A DNA stretch of 64,000 bases from Clostridiales bacterium (GTDB lineage Bacteria > Bacillota > Clostridia > Christensenellales > Borkfalkiaceae). Location: NCBI GenBank assembly GCA_015055865.1, contig SVHK01000003.1, forward strand, positions 1-64,000, read 5' to 3'. Positions 48,877 through 58,508 of the stretch are shown here, in pieces. The position numbers and the translations under genes were made by a program. The notes beneath the pieces are model-generated. The model saw only the letters and a list, made by a program, of their open reading frames with translations, had not been told where the DNA came from and made no database searches. Within the stretch, counting starts at the first letter, position 1. Each line of letters starts with the position of its first letter.

Positions 48877-49683
48877 TTATTTATTAAGTTTAGTTTTTAT
48901 TTTTTCTAAAAATACAGCTTTATCGTTCATCGGGAAATCTGCGGTAAACGTTGCCTTATTAATGGTAACGGCTTCCCCTTTACTTAAAACGTCGACGACT
49001 TCCCCGTCAACAATGATAAGCGACTGTCCTTGCGTTACTTTAACCAATAAGTTTTCTTCGTCGGAATAAACGACAGGTCTAGAATGTAAAGACAAAGCGC
49101 AAAGAGGCGTCAACATAAATACGGGTACGTCAGGGAATAATATCGATCCACCTGCGCTCAAAGAATAAGCAGTTGAGCCCGTTGGCGTACAAATTAATAC
49201 TCCGTCGCCCGCAACTTGCGTTTTTTCATCGGCAATTTCCGTTTCAAGCCGTAAAATTTGTCCAACCTTTCCCGAATAGGAAGCAAAATCGCGTTGAAAA
49301 GAAACTTCGTTTAACGCGTAATATTTTCTTTCACCAACTTGCAATTCTAAAACGCTACGATTTAAAATATGACAAGTTCCGTCTTGCACTTTTTTCAAAA
49401 GTTCTATAACTTTTTCCGTTTCGTCGCGCTCGTATTCTGCTAAAAAACCGAGTGTACCGTAATTGATTCCGATTATTTTCGCGCCTTTTTGCGCCGCAAC
49501 TACGGCGGAATGTAAAATAGCTCCGTCTCCACCCAATACGATTAAAACGTCAACGTTTGAAATACACGAATTATCCGCAAATAGCTCGCATTCGTAACCA
49601 TTTTTCAATAATACTTCAGACAATTCGTCAATCACACGTTCGTTTTTAATTTTATTTGCGTTCGCAATAATACCAATTTTCAT
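48877..49683 (-). CDS. nadK: NAD kinase
   Basis: VLGGDGAILHS, GINYGTLGFLAEY, TPTGSTAYSLSAGG. Confidence 0.95.
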   Translation of the reverse strand: MKIGIIANANKIKNERVIDELSEVLLKNGYECELFADNSCISNVDVLIVLGGDGAILHSAVVAAQKGAKIIGINYGTLGFLAEYERDETEKVIELLKKVQDGTCHILNRSVLELQVGERKYYALNEVSFQRDFASYSGKVGQILRLETEIADEKTQVAGDGVLICTPTGSTAYSLSAGGSILFPDVPVFMLTPLCALSLHSRPVVYSDEENLLVKVTQGQSLIIVDGEVVDVLSKGEAVTINKATFTADFPMNDKAVFLEKIKTKLNK

Positions 49684-49698
49684 TCGTATCCCCTAAAA

Positions 49699-50490
49699 TT
49701 ATATTAATTCGTTTAAAGAATTTAGCTTGACGAACATTTTCACCTTTTCTTCTATTGTTAAAATAGACATAGCGCCTTTGCCATACGGTCTTACCTGCAA
49801 AACGTATTCTATATTTTTACCTTTACGAATAGGTGCGTTTACAATAGCAAAAGGATATAAGCCGAGTTGAATACAAAACTCAACGACGCTTTTTACAATT
49901 TTTGAATGCGCGGACGGATGAACGATACCACTCTTGCCGATATTTTTCTTTTCGCATTCAAATTGCGGTTTAATCAACAAGAAGGCTACGCCGTTCGGGG
50001 TTAATATTTCCTTTATAGCAGGTAAAATTAATTTTAAAGAAATAAAACTAACGTCTACGCTAACGCCGTCGATGGACTCTAAAAAATCGGATTTTTTTAA
50101 ATATCTGGCGTTTACGTTTTCCATTTTCACGATTTTCGGATGATTTTGCAAAGAGCTATGTAATAAACTTTCCCCAACGTCAACCGCATACACTTTTTTG
50201 ACGCCGTTTTGCAAAAGACAATCGGTAAAACCGCCCGTGCTTGCGCCTATGTCTGCAAAAACCATATTTTCAACGGAAAATTCAAAGTTTTTTAACGCTC
50301 TTGAGAGTTTGTAACCGCCGTTTGAAACGAAACTTTCTTCCGATTTTATATAAACGATTTCTTCGTCGCCTATAATTTCGTCTTTGGGTTTTATTTTTTT
50401 ACCGTTAACGAGAACCAGTCCGTTTTCAATCGCTTCGGCGGATTTTGTCCTTGAACCGAATTTTTCAGCAAAAAATTTATCCGCTCTCAT
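49699..50490 (-). CDS. tlyA: TlyA family rRNA methyltransferase
   Basis: S4 domain plus FADIGASTGGFTDCLLQNGVKKVYAVDVG. Confidence 0.94.
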   Translation of the reverse strand: MRADKFFAEKFGSRTKSAEAIENGLVLVNGKKIKPKDEIIGDEEIVYIKSEESFVSNGGYKLSRALKNFEFSVENMVFADIGASTGGFTDCLLQNGVKKVYAVDVGESLLHSSLQNHPKIVKMENVNARYLKKSDFLESIDGVSVDVSFISLKLILPAIKEILTPNGVAFLLIKPQFECEKKNIGKSGIVHPSAHSKIVKSVVEFCIQLGLYPFAIVNAPIRKGKNIEYVLQVRPYGKGAMSILTIEEKVKMFVKLNSLNELI

Positions 50491-52235
50491 TTTAAAACTT
50501 CCGTAATATAGCTTTCAATCTCGTCTTTATTTACGCCAAAGCGATTTTGCAAACTTTTTACGCTACCGTGGGGAATAAATTTATCCTCGTAGGCATAATT
50601 TTTAACGATATGACGCTTATTATTACTCGTCAACCAACCGTCAATCATTGCGCCTAAACCACCTAAAAATACGTTGTCTTCTATGGTAACGATATAGTCA
50701 CTCTTGATTAAAGAAAGCATTTCCTCATCTAAAGGCTTAATAAATCTTGCGTTAATAACGTCAATAAAAAGTCCTTTATTTTTAAGGGTTTCCGCAATTT
50801 CCATTGCCATCGTCAAACAACGTTCGCCTTCGGCGATAACAGTAAGGTTAGAGTTTTCGTTTTGAAGATATTCCCATTTACCAAGTTCAATTTTTTTGTT
50901 TTCGGAGTTAAATTTAATCAATCCGTTTCTTGGATATCGAATAGCCAAAGGGTGTGGATAATTTGCGCTAAAATTTAAAAATTCTTTAAATTCTTCCGTG
51001 TCTTTTGGTGCGCAAATAGTTAAATTAGGGATTAAAGAAAGATAAGATAAATCGAAAACGCCTTGGTGTGTTTCTCCATCGGGACCGGAAATTCCAGCCC
51101 TATCGATACAAAAAGTAACGGGCGCATCTTGTTGACAAATGTCGTGAATAATTTCATCAAACGAGCGTTGTAAAAAAGTTGAATAAATTGCGTAATAAGG
51201 CTTTAATCCCGCCGTACCCATTGCCGCGGAAAGCACCGACGCATTTTCTTCGCAAATCCCTACGTCAAACGCGCGCTCAGGATAGTCAGTAAAAAATTGT
51301 TTTAACCCTAAACTATCGAGCATTGCCGCGCATACGACGGCAATACTTTTATCCGTTTTTGCAAGTTGGCAAAGCGTTTCGCCTAATACTTCGGAATATT
51401 CCCTTTCCTTTTTCGCACCCATAGAAGGAACTCCGTGCGTTAAAGTGGGCTCATCTTCGGAAAATTCATAGCCTTTGCCTTTTTTGGTATGGATATGCAA
51501 AAGTACTGAATTTGTTTCAAGAAGTTTCTTCGCTTGCTCAAGCGATTGCGTCATTTCTTTACAGTTATTCCCGTCTTTTACGCCAAGATAGCTCAAGCCG
51601 AAACTTTCAAGAAGTTTTATTCCTTCTGCCTTTTTTTCCGTTTCCGAGCGCAAATCGTTTAAAATATCGTGCATACCCCCAACGGTTGGCGAGATAGACA
51701 TTCCATTATCGTTTAAAATAATTAAAATTTTCGTTTTGAGTATTTGCATACTCGTCAAAGCTTCGTAAACTAAGCCGTTATTAAAGGAGCCGTCGCCAAC
51801 GTAAGCGATTACTTGATGATTTTCGCCCTTTAAATCTCTTGCTTTCGCAATTCCTAAAGCAGCGGAAATAGCCGTACCTGCGTGGCCAGTGTCGTAGCAA
51901 TCAAACGCGCTTTCGCTACGTTTTGGAAATCCTGAAATCCCGTTTTCTTTTCTCAACGTGTTAAATTTTTCGTAACGACCGCTCAAAAGTTTATAGGGAT
52001 AGCATTGATGCCCTACGTCAAAAACGATTTTATCTTTTGGGAAATCAAAAACGGAAAAAAGCGCAACCGTAGATTCTACCGCGCCTAAATTAGACGCAAG
52101 ATGTCCTCCGCCTTTGGTTACCGTATCGATTATAACCGAGCGAATTTCTTCGCATAACGCGCATTTATCGCTCTCGTTTAACCTACGAATATCCGCAGGT
52201 TGCAATTTTTCTAATAACATTTTCCCTAACCCCAT
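50487..52235 (-). CDS. dxs: 1-deoxy-D-xylulose-5-phosphate synthase
   Basis: GGHLASNLGAVE, FDVGHQCYPYKLLSGR, GDGSFNNGLVYEAL, DRAGISGPDGETHQGVFDLSYL. Confidence 0.96.
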   Translation of the reverse strand: MGLGKMLLEKLQPADIRRLNESDKCALCEEIRSVIIDTVTKGGGHLASNLGAVESTVALFSVFDFPKDKIVFDVGHQCYPYKLLSGRYEKFNTLRKENGISGFPKRSESAFDCYDTGHAGTAISAALGIAKARDLKGENHQVIAYVGDGSFNNGLVYEALTSMQILKTKILIILNDNGMSISPTVGGMHDILNDLRSETEKKAEGIKLLESFGLSYLGVKDGNNCKEMTQSLEQAKKLLETNSVLLHIHTKKGKGYEFSEDEPTLTHGVPSMGAKKEREYSEVLGETLCQLAKTDKSIAVVCAAMLDSLGLKQFFTDYPERAFDVGICEENASVLSAAMGTAGLKPYYAIYSTFLQRSFDEIIHDICQQDAPVTFCIDRAGISGPDGETHQGVFDLSYLSLIPNLTICAPKDTEEFKEFLNFSANYPHPLAIRYPRNGLIKFNSENKKIELGKWEYLQNENSNLTVIAEGERCLTMAMEIAETLKNKGLFIDVINARFIKPLDEEMLSLIKSDYIVTIEDNVFLGGLGAMIDGWLTSNNKRHIVKNYAYEDKFIPHGSVKSLQNRFGVNKDEIESYITEVLK

Positions 52236-52237
52236 CG

Positions 52238-53128
52238 TTAATTTTCTCGATTCCTAATGTATGAAATTAAATCGACTAAAAATTCCGTATCTCCGTCAAT
52301 CCCGTCAAGGATGTTGTAACACTTTGTTGCGCGCATATCCGCTTGAATTTTAGCGCCGTCCAAACCGTAAAAACTAATACTCGTTAACTTTTTCTCCGTT
52401 TTATCTTTACCAATAGTTTTGCCAAGCTTTTCAAAACTGCCTATTTCATCTAAAATATCGTCGGTAAATTGGAATAACTCGCCAAGATTTTGACCGAATT
52501 CTTGTAACTCCAAATAGTATTTTCCGCCGTTTAAGATACTAACAATTAAAATGGGCGCTAATAAAAGTTTACCGGTTTTTAACGTATAAATAGTCAATAA
52601 ATCGTTTTCAGAGGATTTCTCGTTACTTGACGTGAGTTTCAAATCAAGCGATTGCCCTGCAATCATACCGTTAATTCCAGCGTAATCGCATAAAATTTGT
52701 GACGCAAGACAATACTTTTCGCCTTTTAAACATTGCTCAATGCAAATAGAATAAGCGGTATTCAATAATCCGTCGCCGGCTAAAATAGCATTCGCTTCGC
52801 CATACTTTTTATGATTAGACGGCTTCCCACGCCTAAAATCGTCGTTATCCATCGCAGGCAAATCGTCGTGAATCAACGAATAGGTATGAATCATTTCAAG
52901 CGCTAAAGCGTACGGCAAAATATCTGACCGTTCTATATTAAAAATATCTGCAACCGCCAATGCAAGCACGGGACGAACCCTTTTACCACCTAAAAACAAG
53001 CTGTATTTCATACTTTCGCCCAATATTTCAGGCATAGTACTTAATTTATCCGCTTGCGATTTTGCGTAATCTTCAAAAATTTTAAGATAATACTCGTATT
53101 TCTCTTTGAATTTATACAACTTAATCAA
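52238..53128 (-). CDS. ispA: Polyprenyl (farnesyl/geranyl) diphosphate synthase
   Basis: GGKRVRPVLALA, IHDDLPAMDNDDFRRGKPSNHK, FQFTDDILDE. Confidence 0.95.
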   Translation of the reverse strand: MIKLYKFKEKYEYYLKIFEDYAKSQADKLSTMPEILGESMKYSLFLGGKRVRPVLALAVADIFNIERSDILPYALALEMIHTYSLIHDDLPAMDNDDFRRGKPSNHKKYGEANAILAGDGLLNTAYSICIEQCLKGEKYCLASQILCDYAGINGMIAGQSLDLKLTSSNEKSSENDLLTIYTLKTGKLLLAPILIVSILNGGKYYLELQEFGQNLGELFQFTDDILDEIGSFEKLGKTIGKDKTEKKLTSISFYGLDGAKIQADMRATKCYNILDGIDGDTEFLVDLISYIRNREN

Positions 53129-53132
53129 CTCC

Positions 53133-53966
53133 TTAAAGAGAAAGTTCTGCCGCTTTCACGGTATTATATAAAAGCATCGTAATCGTCATAGGACCAACTC
53201 CGCCTGGAACGGGTGTTATCAACGACGCTTTTTCAGAAACACCGTAAAAATCAACGTCTCCGCAAAGTTTGCCCTGCTCGTCGCGGTTCATACCGACGTC
53301 TATCACGATTGCGCCGTCTTTTACCATATCGTTCGTTACGAAATTCGCCTTTCCAATCGCTGAAACCAATACGTCCGCTGTTTTACAAATTTCTTTTAAG
53401 TTTTTGGTTTTACTATGGCAAACCGTTACGGTTGCGTTCGCGTTTAGCAAAAGCAATGCCATAGGTTTTCCTACCGTATCGCTTCGACCTAACACAACGG
53501 CGTGTTTTCCTGTTAAATCGACGTTCTCGTATTCCAACATTTTCATAACGCCAAGAGGCGTGCAGGCTACGAATTTAGATTTATTGAGAACCAAATGCCC
53601 TAAATCATAAGCCGAAAATCCGTCTACGTCTTTCTCGCAAGGAATTTTTGACATTGCGGATTCAGCGTCAAACCCTTTAGGTAAAGGCAATTGCAATAAT
53701 ATTCCGTCAACGGCCTTGTCGTTTGCAAGTTTTACTAAACAATTTTCAAGTTCTTCTTGCGTAATCGTTTCAGATAACTCGTAAACGAAAGAACAAATCC
53801 CTACGCTTTCGCACGCTTTTACTTTATTTCTAACGTAAATTTTTGAAGCGGGGTCTTGACCTACTATAACGACCGCCAAGCCAATTTTTTTTGGGAAATT
53901 TTTAATTTTTTCTTTTAATTGCTCACGAAAAGACTCGGCAATTTTTTTTCCATCGATAATTTTCAT
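53133..53966 (-). CDS. folD: Methylenetetrahydrofolate dehydrogenase/cyclohydrolase
   Basis: YVRNKVKACESVGI, DGILLQLPLPKGFD, GRSDTVGKPMALLLL, TPVPGGVGPMT. Confidence 0.97.
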   Translation of the reverse strand: MKIIDGKKIAESFREQLKEKIKNFPKKIGLAVVIVGQDPASKIYVRNKVKACESVGICSFVYELSETITQEELENCLVKLANDKAVDGILLQLPLPKGFDAESAMSKIPCEKDVDGFSAYDLGHLVLNKSKFVACTPLGVMKMLEYENVDLTGKHAVVLGRSDTVGKPMALLLLNANATVTVCHSKTKNLKEICKTADVLVSAIGKANFVTNDMVKDGAIVIDVGMNRDEQGKLCGDVDFYGVSEKASLITPVPGGVGPMTITMLLYNTVKAAELSL

Positions 53967-53970
53967 AATT

Positions 53971-54375
53971 TTATTTATTTATAACGCCTGCAAGTACGCC
54001 GTTTACAAAATCCGCACTTGTATCCGTTGAATATTTACGCGCTAAGCCCGTTGCTTCAGACACGGAAACGACGGGCGGAATATCGTCAAAATATTTAATT
54101 TCTGCCATCGCTATTAGTAAAATACTTTTATCGGTGGGATTTATACGATTTTCTCTATAGTGATGACAAGCCGATTCAATCTCTTCTAAAAGTTCTGCGC
54201 GATGCTCTTGTACAATTGCGACAAGGTCCGCCGCAAAAAGCAAATCGTCGTCTTTTTCAAGCGCAAATTTTGCATAAATACGTTTTTTAAAATCATCGGT
54301 GACTTCGTTAAAATGTTCGGCGAAAATAATATTTAACGCCGCTTCACGTGCAGTATTTCTCATAATAATCTCCAT
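53971..54375 (-). CDS. nusB: Transcription antitermination factor NusB
   Basis: NTAREAALNIIFAEHF; ILLIAMAEIKYFDDIPPVVSVSEATGLARKYSTDTSADFVNGVLAGVI. Confidence 0.95.
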   Translation of the reverse strand: MEIIMRNTAREAALNIIFAEHFNEVTDDFKKRIYAKFALEKDDDLLFAADLVAIVQEHRAELLEEIESACHHYRENRINPTDKSILLIAMAEIKYFDDIPPVVSVSEATGLARKYSTDTSADFVNGVLAGVINK

Positions 54376-54416
54376 AACGCTAAAAACCCTTCGCCTAAAG
54401 GGAAGGGTTTAACGTA

Positions 54417-54797
54417 TTATTTATCCGTTTCGTTTTCTTTTTGTTCGGGCTCTTCGTTGGATTCAGGTACGACGGGCGCGTCGTCAAAAATAACGTCTTG
54501 TACGTGAACGTCGACCTTTGCGACTTTGTATTTAGTCATAGTTTCAACGTTTTGCTTGATTGACCTTTGAATGCGGTAAGCTAACTCGGGAACGTCGTAA
54601 CCGTATTTAACGATAACCGAAACGTCCGCGTAAATACCGTCCTTTTCAATATACAAGCTAATCCCACTTCTTTTACCGGAAAGGGGTTGTGCGCCTTCTA
54701 CTTCGTTAATCGCAAGTGCAACGATACCACGCACGATACCTGCATTATAAACGACTTTTCCGCTTTTTTCTTCTACGTCGGGTCTAAGATTTGCCAT
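54417..54797 (-). CDS. Asp23/Gls24 family envelope stress protein
   Basis: VVYNAGIVRGIVALAINEVEGAQPL; VSVIVKYGYDVPELAYRIQRSIKQNVE. Confidence 0.9.
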   Translation of the reverse strand: MANLRPDVEEKSGKVVYNAGIVRGIVALAINEVEGAQPLSGKRSGISLYIEKDGIYADVSVIVKYGYDVPELAYRIQRSIKQNVETMTKYKVAKVDVHVQDVIFDDAPVVPESNEEPEQKENETDK

Positions 54798-54897
54798 TTG
54801 AGAAGTTCTCCTTATTTACTTTCCCCTATATTATAACACATCTTTCCGAATATTTCTACTGTTTTATGCAAAATTTTATGCAATTTTTTTATATTTT

Positions 54898-55389
54898 TTA
54901 GCTTTCTGAATAAACGGGCATAATAATTACGTTACCGGAAACAATCCCCGTTTCGTTTTTCATCATATTATAGATAGAAAGAGCCGTATCATACGTTAAT
55001 TCGGAAGAATTAATAAATACGTTTACGTTATCCATATCCTGCGAAACGGAAACGACTGCATCCGAAAAACCGAGCGATTTAATCATATTTTCAAGCACCA
55101 ATTCCTTTTCCATCGCCGCTACGATACCCATTTTCATTTCCGTTGCTTCTTCATACTTTTCGTCGCCTGCGCTATAAAGTGCGATTACGCTATCCAGTTG
55201 AATTAATTCTTCGCTACGGGTTGAAGTTCTTTCTTCCCGATAAGTCGTAAAATAGTTAGCGGTAGTAACCGTTCCGTCCGTTTTTGCGCTTTCAAGATTA
55301 GTATTTGCAAGAACGAAGTTAAGCACCGCGGTAACCGCAAGTAAAAGCACCAAAGAAGTCATTGCAATAATTTTTTTCGTATTAGACAT
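54898..55389 (-). CDS. spoIIIAH: Stage III sporulation protein AH
   Basis: N-terminal TM, REERTSTRSEELIQLDS, C-terminal ring-building-like domain; operon position. Confidence 0.88.
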   Translation of the reverse strand: MSNTKKIIAMTSLVLLLAVTAVLNFVLANTNLESAKTDGTVTTANYFTTYREERTSTRSEELIQLDSVIALYSAGDEKYEEATEMKMGIVAAMEKELVLENMIKSLGFSDAVVSVSQDMDNVNVFINSSELTYDTALSIYNMMKNETGIVSGNVIIMPVYSES

Positions 55390-55420
55390 AATTTATCTCC
55401 TTAACTATTATTTAACTTGA

Positions 55421-55767
55421 TTATTTTCTTAAATAAATTTTAACCGATTTTTCATTTGTTCCGAGCGCTGCGGCTACAGCTTCTCGAACGTCCATATTTA
55501 CCTGCAAATCATTCGCTCCGTCGCAAACGACGACAACGCTTTGCACGCCCTCTTGGGTTTCGTAAATCATTACGCTTGCGTCGCCTACGCCGTCGATTTC
55601 GTTTAAAAGCAATGCAAGCTCTTGCTCAAGTTCGCCTGCTCCAACGCTTGAAACGGGTTTTTCTTCATTCGTAAAAAACACTTGCCAGACCGCAATCGCT
55701 AAAATTGTGCCGACGGCGAAAAACAAGGCTATGTTTTTCAGTTTGTTTTAGGTATGAAAAAACGCAT
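55421..55767 (-). CDS. spoIIIAG: Stage III sporulation protein AG; reading frame interrupted near the 5' end by an apparent 1-nt deletion
   Basis: Main frame from TTG 55726 (MFFAVGTILAIAVWQVFF...ELEQELALLLNEIDGVGDASVMI); RBS AAAGGAGG + ATG at 55767 lead into TGA after 9 codons in another frame. Confidence 0.75.
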
Positions 55768-56244
55768 TTAACCTCCTTTCGTGAATTCTATATCAACGGA
55801 AAATTCTTTCTTGAAATCCATCTTGATTTCTTCTTGTTTTTCCGAAGAAATATCGTTTATCTCGACAATTATTTTTTCTATTTTTAAATCCGCGCTTTCG
55901 TTTACTTTTTCAACAACGAGCGTTACGGTTGAATCGATTGAATATTCTTCTTTTAACCGATTTTCAATTAAGCGCTCCGTTTCATTGATAGATTTACTGC
56001 TACAATACTCTATGTAACTCTCGTCCGTGTTTATGACCGTTTCACTAAAATAATTCTCAAAAAAATTTCCGCCGTTGTTTAAGCCGTTATTTGCAAACTC
56101 AAAAATCGGCGACAAAACCGCAAGGTAGGCGCATAGTCGAAGGATATTTTTTATTAAAGACGTCGTTTTTCCAAGCGGTAAAATATTCGTTAATACGGTT
56201 GAAATCAAAACTATTCCCACTACGCTTAATAAATAATTCGTCAT
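55768..56244 (-). CDS. spoIIIAF: Stage III sporulation protein AF
   Basis: MTNYLLSVVGIVLISTVLTNILPLGKTTSLIKNILRL; operon position. Confidence 0.85.
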   Translation of the reverse strand: MTNYLLSVVGIVLISTVLTNILPLGKTTSLIKNILRLCAYLAVLSPIFEFANNGLNNGGNFFENYFSETVINTDESYIEYCSSKSINETERLIENRLKEEYSIDSTVTLVVEKVNESADLKIEKIIVEINDISSEKQEEIKMDFKKEFSVDIEFTKGG

Positions 56245-57413
56245 AAAAACGCTCCCGTGGCGGAAATAATTACGATAATCGATAAAAAGTATAAAAACGC
56301 CGTAAAAAGTATTCCGGCTGAAAAGTAATTCAAACAATCCGCCGTTTCACTTAAAAAATCGGATATTTTACTTTCGCCAAACGGCGAAGTCATTGCAGAA
56401 GTAAATCGTAATAATATCGTTGTAGACAAAAGTAAAATGAGCGGTTTAAAAATACAAGAAATCATTAAAATTATTCCTAAATATCCCAACGAATTTTTTA
56501 TTAAAACGCTTCCGGCAATCGCCAAATCAAATCCGCCCGACAAAAAACCGCCGACGATGGGAATCCCGTTGCCTATTGCGTATTTTGCAGCCCGTTTTAC
56601 GATACCGTCGTAAGTACTCGCCGTTAAGCCTTGTACGGTAAAAAACAACCCGAAAACCGATAAACCTATCCCAATTAACCATTTATTTACGCTCTTTAAT
56701 AACGCCGTAAATTTTCCAAACCGAAAATCGTCGGATATTCTATTTAGCATTGAAAACGCAAGCATAATAATCGTAATGGGAAAAACTATATCGGATATAA
56801 TTCTTATCATCGTCGTCGACAAAAACGCCAAAGACGGTTTACAAATCGCCACCGAAGTTACACCTCCGCTTACCGCAAGTAAAGTCAATAATATCGGAAA
56901 GACAATTTCCATTTGGCGTTGCATCGTATTCAAGCTTTCTTTTGCGGATAAATAACACTCGTTAATTATTCCGATTACGGGAATCAGCGAAGAAATAAAC
57001 GCTATTACGTAAACGGTTTTCGTAACGGTTTTATCCATTACCCCGACCTGCAAGGACGACAAAATACCGCACAGTAAAGCAATTGCCGTAATACAAGAAA
57101 AAGCAGGAAAAAGCTCCACTACTTCTTTGAAAAAAATCTCTATTATCTGAGAAAAAATCCCCGTATAATCAACTTCTTCCCCTTGAACGTAACGAATCAA
57201 TCTATCTTTAATGTTTTCCGTATTTTCAAAGCCGAATTCGTTTAAATAATTTTCCAACTCGCTCAAATCCAATTCTTTTAAACTTTCTTCTAAAGCGTTC
57301 TCCAACGAATTTGAATCTTCCGCTTTTGCTCCGACGCAATCAAAAAACGAAAAAGAAAGAAATATCATTGCTACAACGATTAAAAAAATTCGAAACTTTT
57401 TCATATTATACAA
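56241..57413 (-). CDS. spoIIIAE: Stage III sporulation protein AE
   Basis: Multi-TM protein, signal peptide, LLTLLAVSGGVTSVA; operon position. Confidence 0.92.
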   Translation of the reverse strand: MYNMKKFRIFLIVVAMIFLSFSFFDCVGAKAEDSNSLENALEESLKELDLSELENYLNEFGFENTENIKDRLIRYVQGEEVDYTGIFSQIIEIFFKEVVELFPAFSCITAIALLCGILSSLQVGVMDKTVTKTVYVIAFISSLIPVIGIINECYLSAKESLNTMQRQMEIVFPILLTLLAVSGGVTSVAICKPSLAFLSTTMIRIISDIVFPITIIMLAFSMLNRISDDFRFGKFTALLKSVNKWLIGIGLSVFGLFFTVQGLTASTYDGIVKRAAKYAIGNGIPIVGGFLSGGFDLAIAGSVLIKNSLGYLGIILMISCIFKPLILLLSTTILLRFTSAMTSPFGESKISDFLSETADCLNYFSAGILFTAFLYFLSIIVIISATGAFL

Positions 57414-57798
57414 CCTTTAAAAAAGTTTGAAAAACACTTAAAAGCGAGTTTAAAACCGGCAAAGACAACAATATTATCGTTAATTTTCCGCCTAATACCA
57501 CCTTGTCCGCAAGCGAAGAGCTCCCAAAATCGTTTAAAATCCCAGCGGAAATTTCCGTTAAGTACCCGATTGCAACCATTTTTAATAGTAATTTTAAAAG
57601 TTGGTTGTCGATTTTCGTCGCGGACGTTATATTTAAAAATACGCTAGTGATTTCCGTCATTTTAGAAAAAATTAGCAATAATATTAGTAAAACGCCGGCT
57701 GTCGTTACGGCGAATGATAGTTCGGGCTTCGTGTTCTTAATAATCACGGAACAAATAGAAGTAATGAATGCGACGCCTATGATTTTAAAGATTTCCAT
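57406..57798 (-). CDS. spoIIIAD: Stage III sporulation protein AD
   Basis: LLLKMVAIGYLTEISAGILNDFGSSSLADKVVLGGKLTI. Confidence 0.93.
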   Translation of the reverse strand: MEIFKIIGVAFITSICSVIIKNTKPELSFAVTTAGVLLILLLIFSKMTEITSVFLNITSATKIDNQLLKLLLKMVAIGYLTEISAGILNDFGSSSLADKVVLGGKLTIILLSLPVLNSLLSVFQTFLKVV

Positions 57799-58010
57799 TC
57801 TTTTATAAACCCTTTTTCCAATTCAAATATTTCTTTTATCTCGCTAAACAAGTCCCCAATCATACCGATAACGACGGTTAAAACCAAAATGACCCCGATG
57901 ATACTTACGTACATTGCAATGTCGTCTCTATCTGATTTTTTTAAAATTTGACAAACTACCGTAACGATAATACCGATTGCGGCTATTTTAAAAATAATTG
58001 AAATATCCAT
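57777..58010 (-). CDS. spoIIIAC: Stage III sporulation protein AC
   Basis: IFKIAAIGIIVTVVCQILKKSDRDDIAMYVSIIGVI. Confidence 0.93.
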   Translation of the reverse strand: MDISIIFKIAAIGIIVTVVCQILKKSDRDDIAMYVSIIGVILVLTVVIGMIGDLFSEIKEIFELEKGFIKEWKSLKS

Positions 58011-58019
58011 TTTTCTCCT

Positions 58020-58508
58020 TTAAATAATAACGATAATTATAGCCAATCCAAATAAAACTCCAAGTTTTACGTATAAATCTGCGTAGCGTTTATAATCGCT
58101 TTCAGATTTTTTCCTATATTCTTCTATTTGAATACTAGCGGTTGAAAAATAACTCTTTTGCGTGTAAGAATCGCCTTTTCCAAGCGAATTAAAATAATCG
58201 CAAACTACTCGCATTTCTTCGTTTTCCAAATATCCAATTTCGGGAAAAATACTTAAAAAATCGTCGAAAGCGCCTAATTTTTCAAGATATTTATTCAAAA
58301 TCTCACAAAAATCCCCCTTATAGGCGTAACATTGAATAAATTCTTTAATAGGTCTTTTGGAATATTCAATTTCTCTTAAAAATCGTTCGTTAAATTGGCA
58401 AAACTGGTGAAAAAACAACTTACGATTTCGATATTTTGAAGCTAAAAGATAGCCAATCGTCGTCGTAAAAATTAAAATCGCCAAGCAAACGATAATTTTA
58501 ATTAACAT
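58020..58508 (-). CDS. spoIIIAB: Stage III sporulation protein AB
   Basis: MLIKIIVCLAILIFTTTIGYLLASKYRNR; FNSLGKGDSYTQKSYF; operon position. Confidence 0.88.
   Translation of the reverse strand: MLIKIIVCLAILIFTTTIGYLLASKYRNRKLFFHQFCQFNERFLREIEYSKRPIKEFIQCYAYKGDFCEILNKYLEKLGAFDDFLSIFPEIGYLENEEMRVVCDYFNSLGKGDSYTQKSYFSTASIQIEEYRKKSESDYKRYADLYVKLGVLFGLAIIIVII

Noticed and set aside
55750-55767. Programmed -1 frameshift at T TTT TTC (U UUU UUC) at the start of spoIIIAG
   Set aside because: The -1 frame runs CAT ACC TAA immediately after the heptamer, so slippage there cannot reach the SpoIIIAG body.
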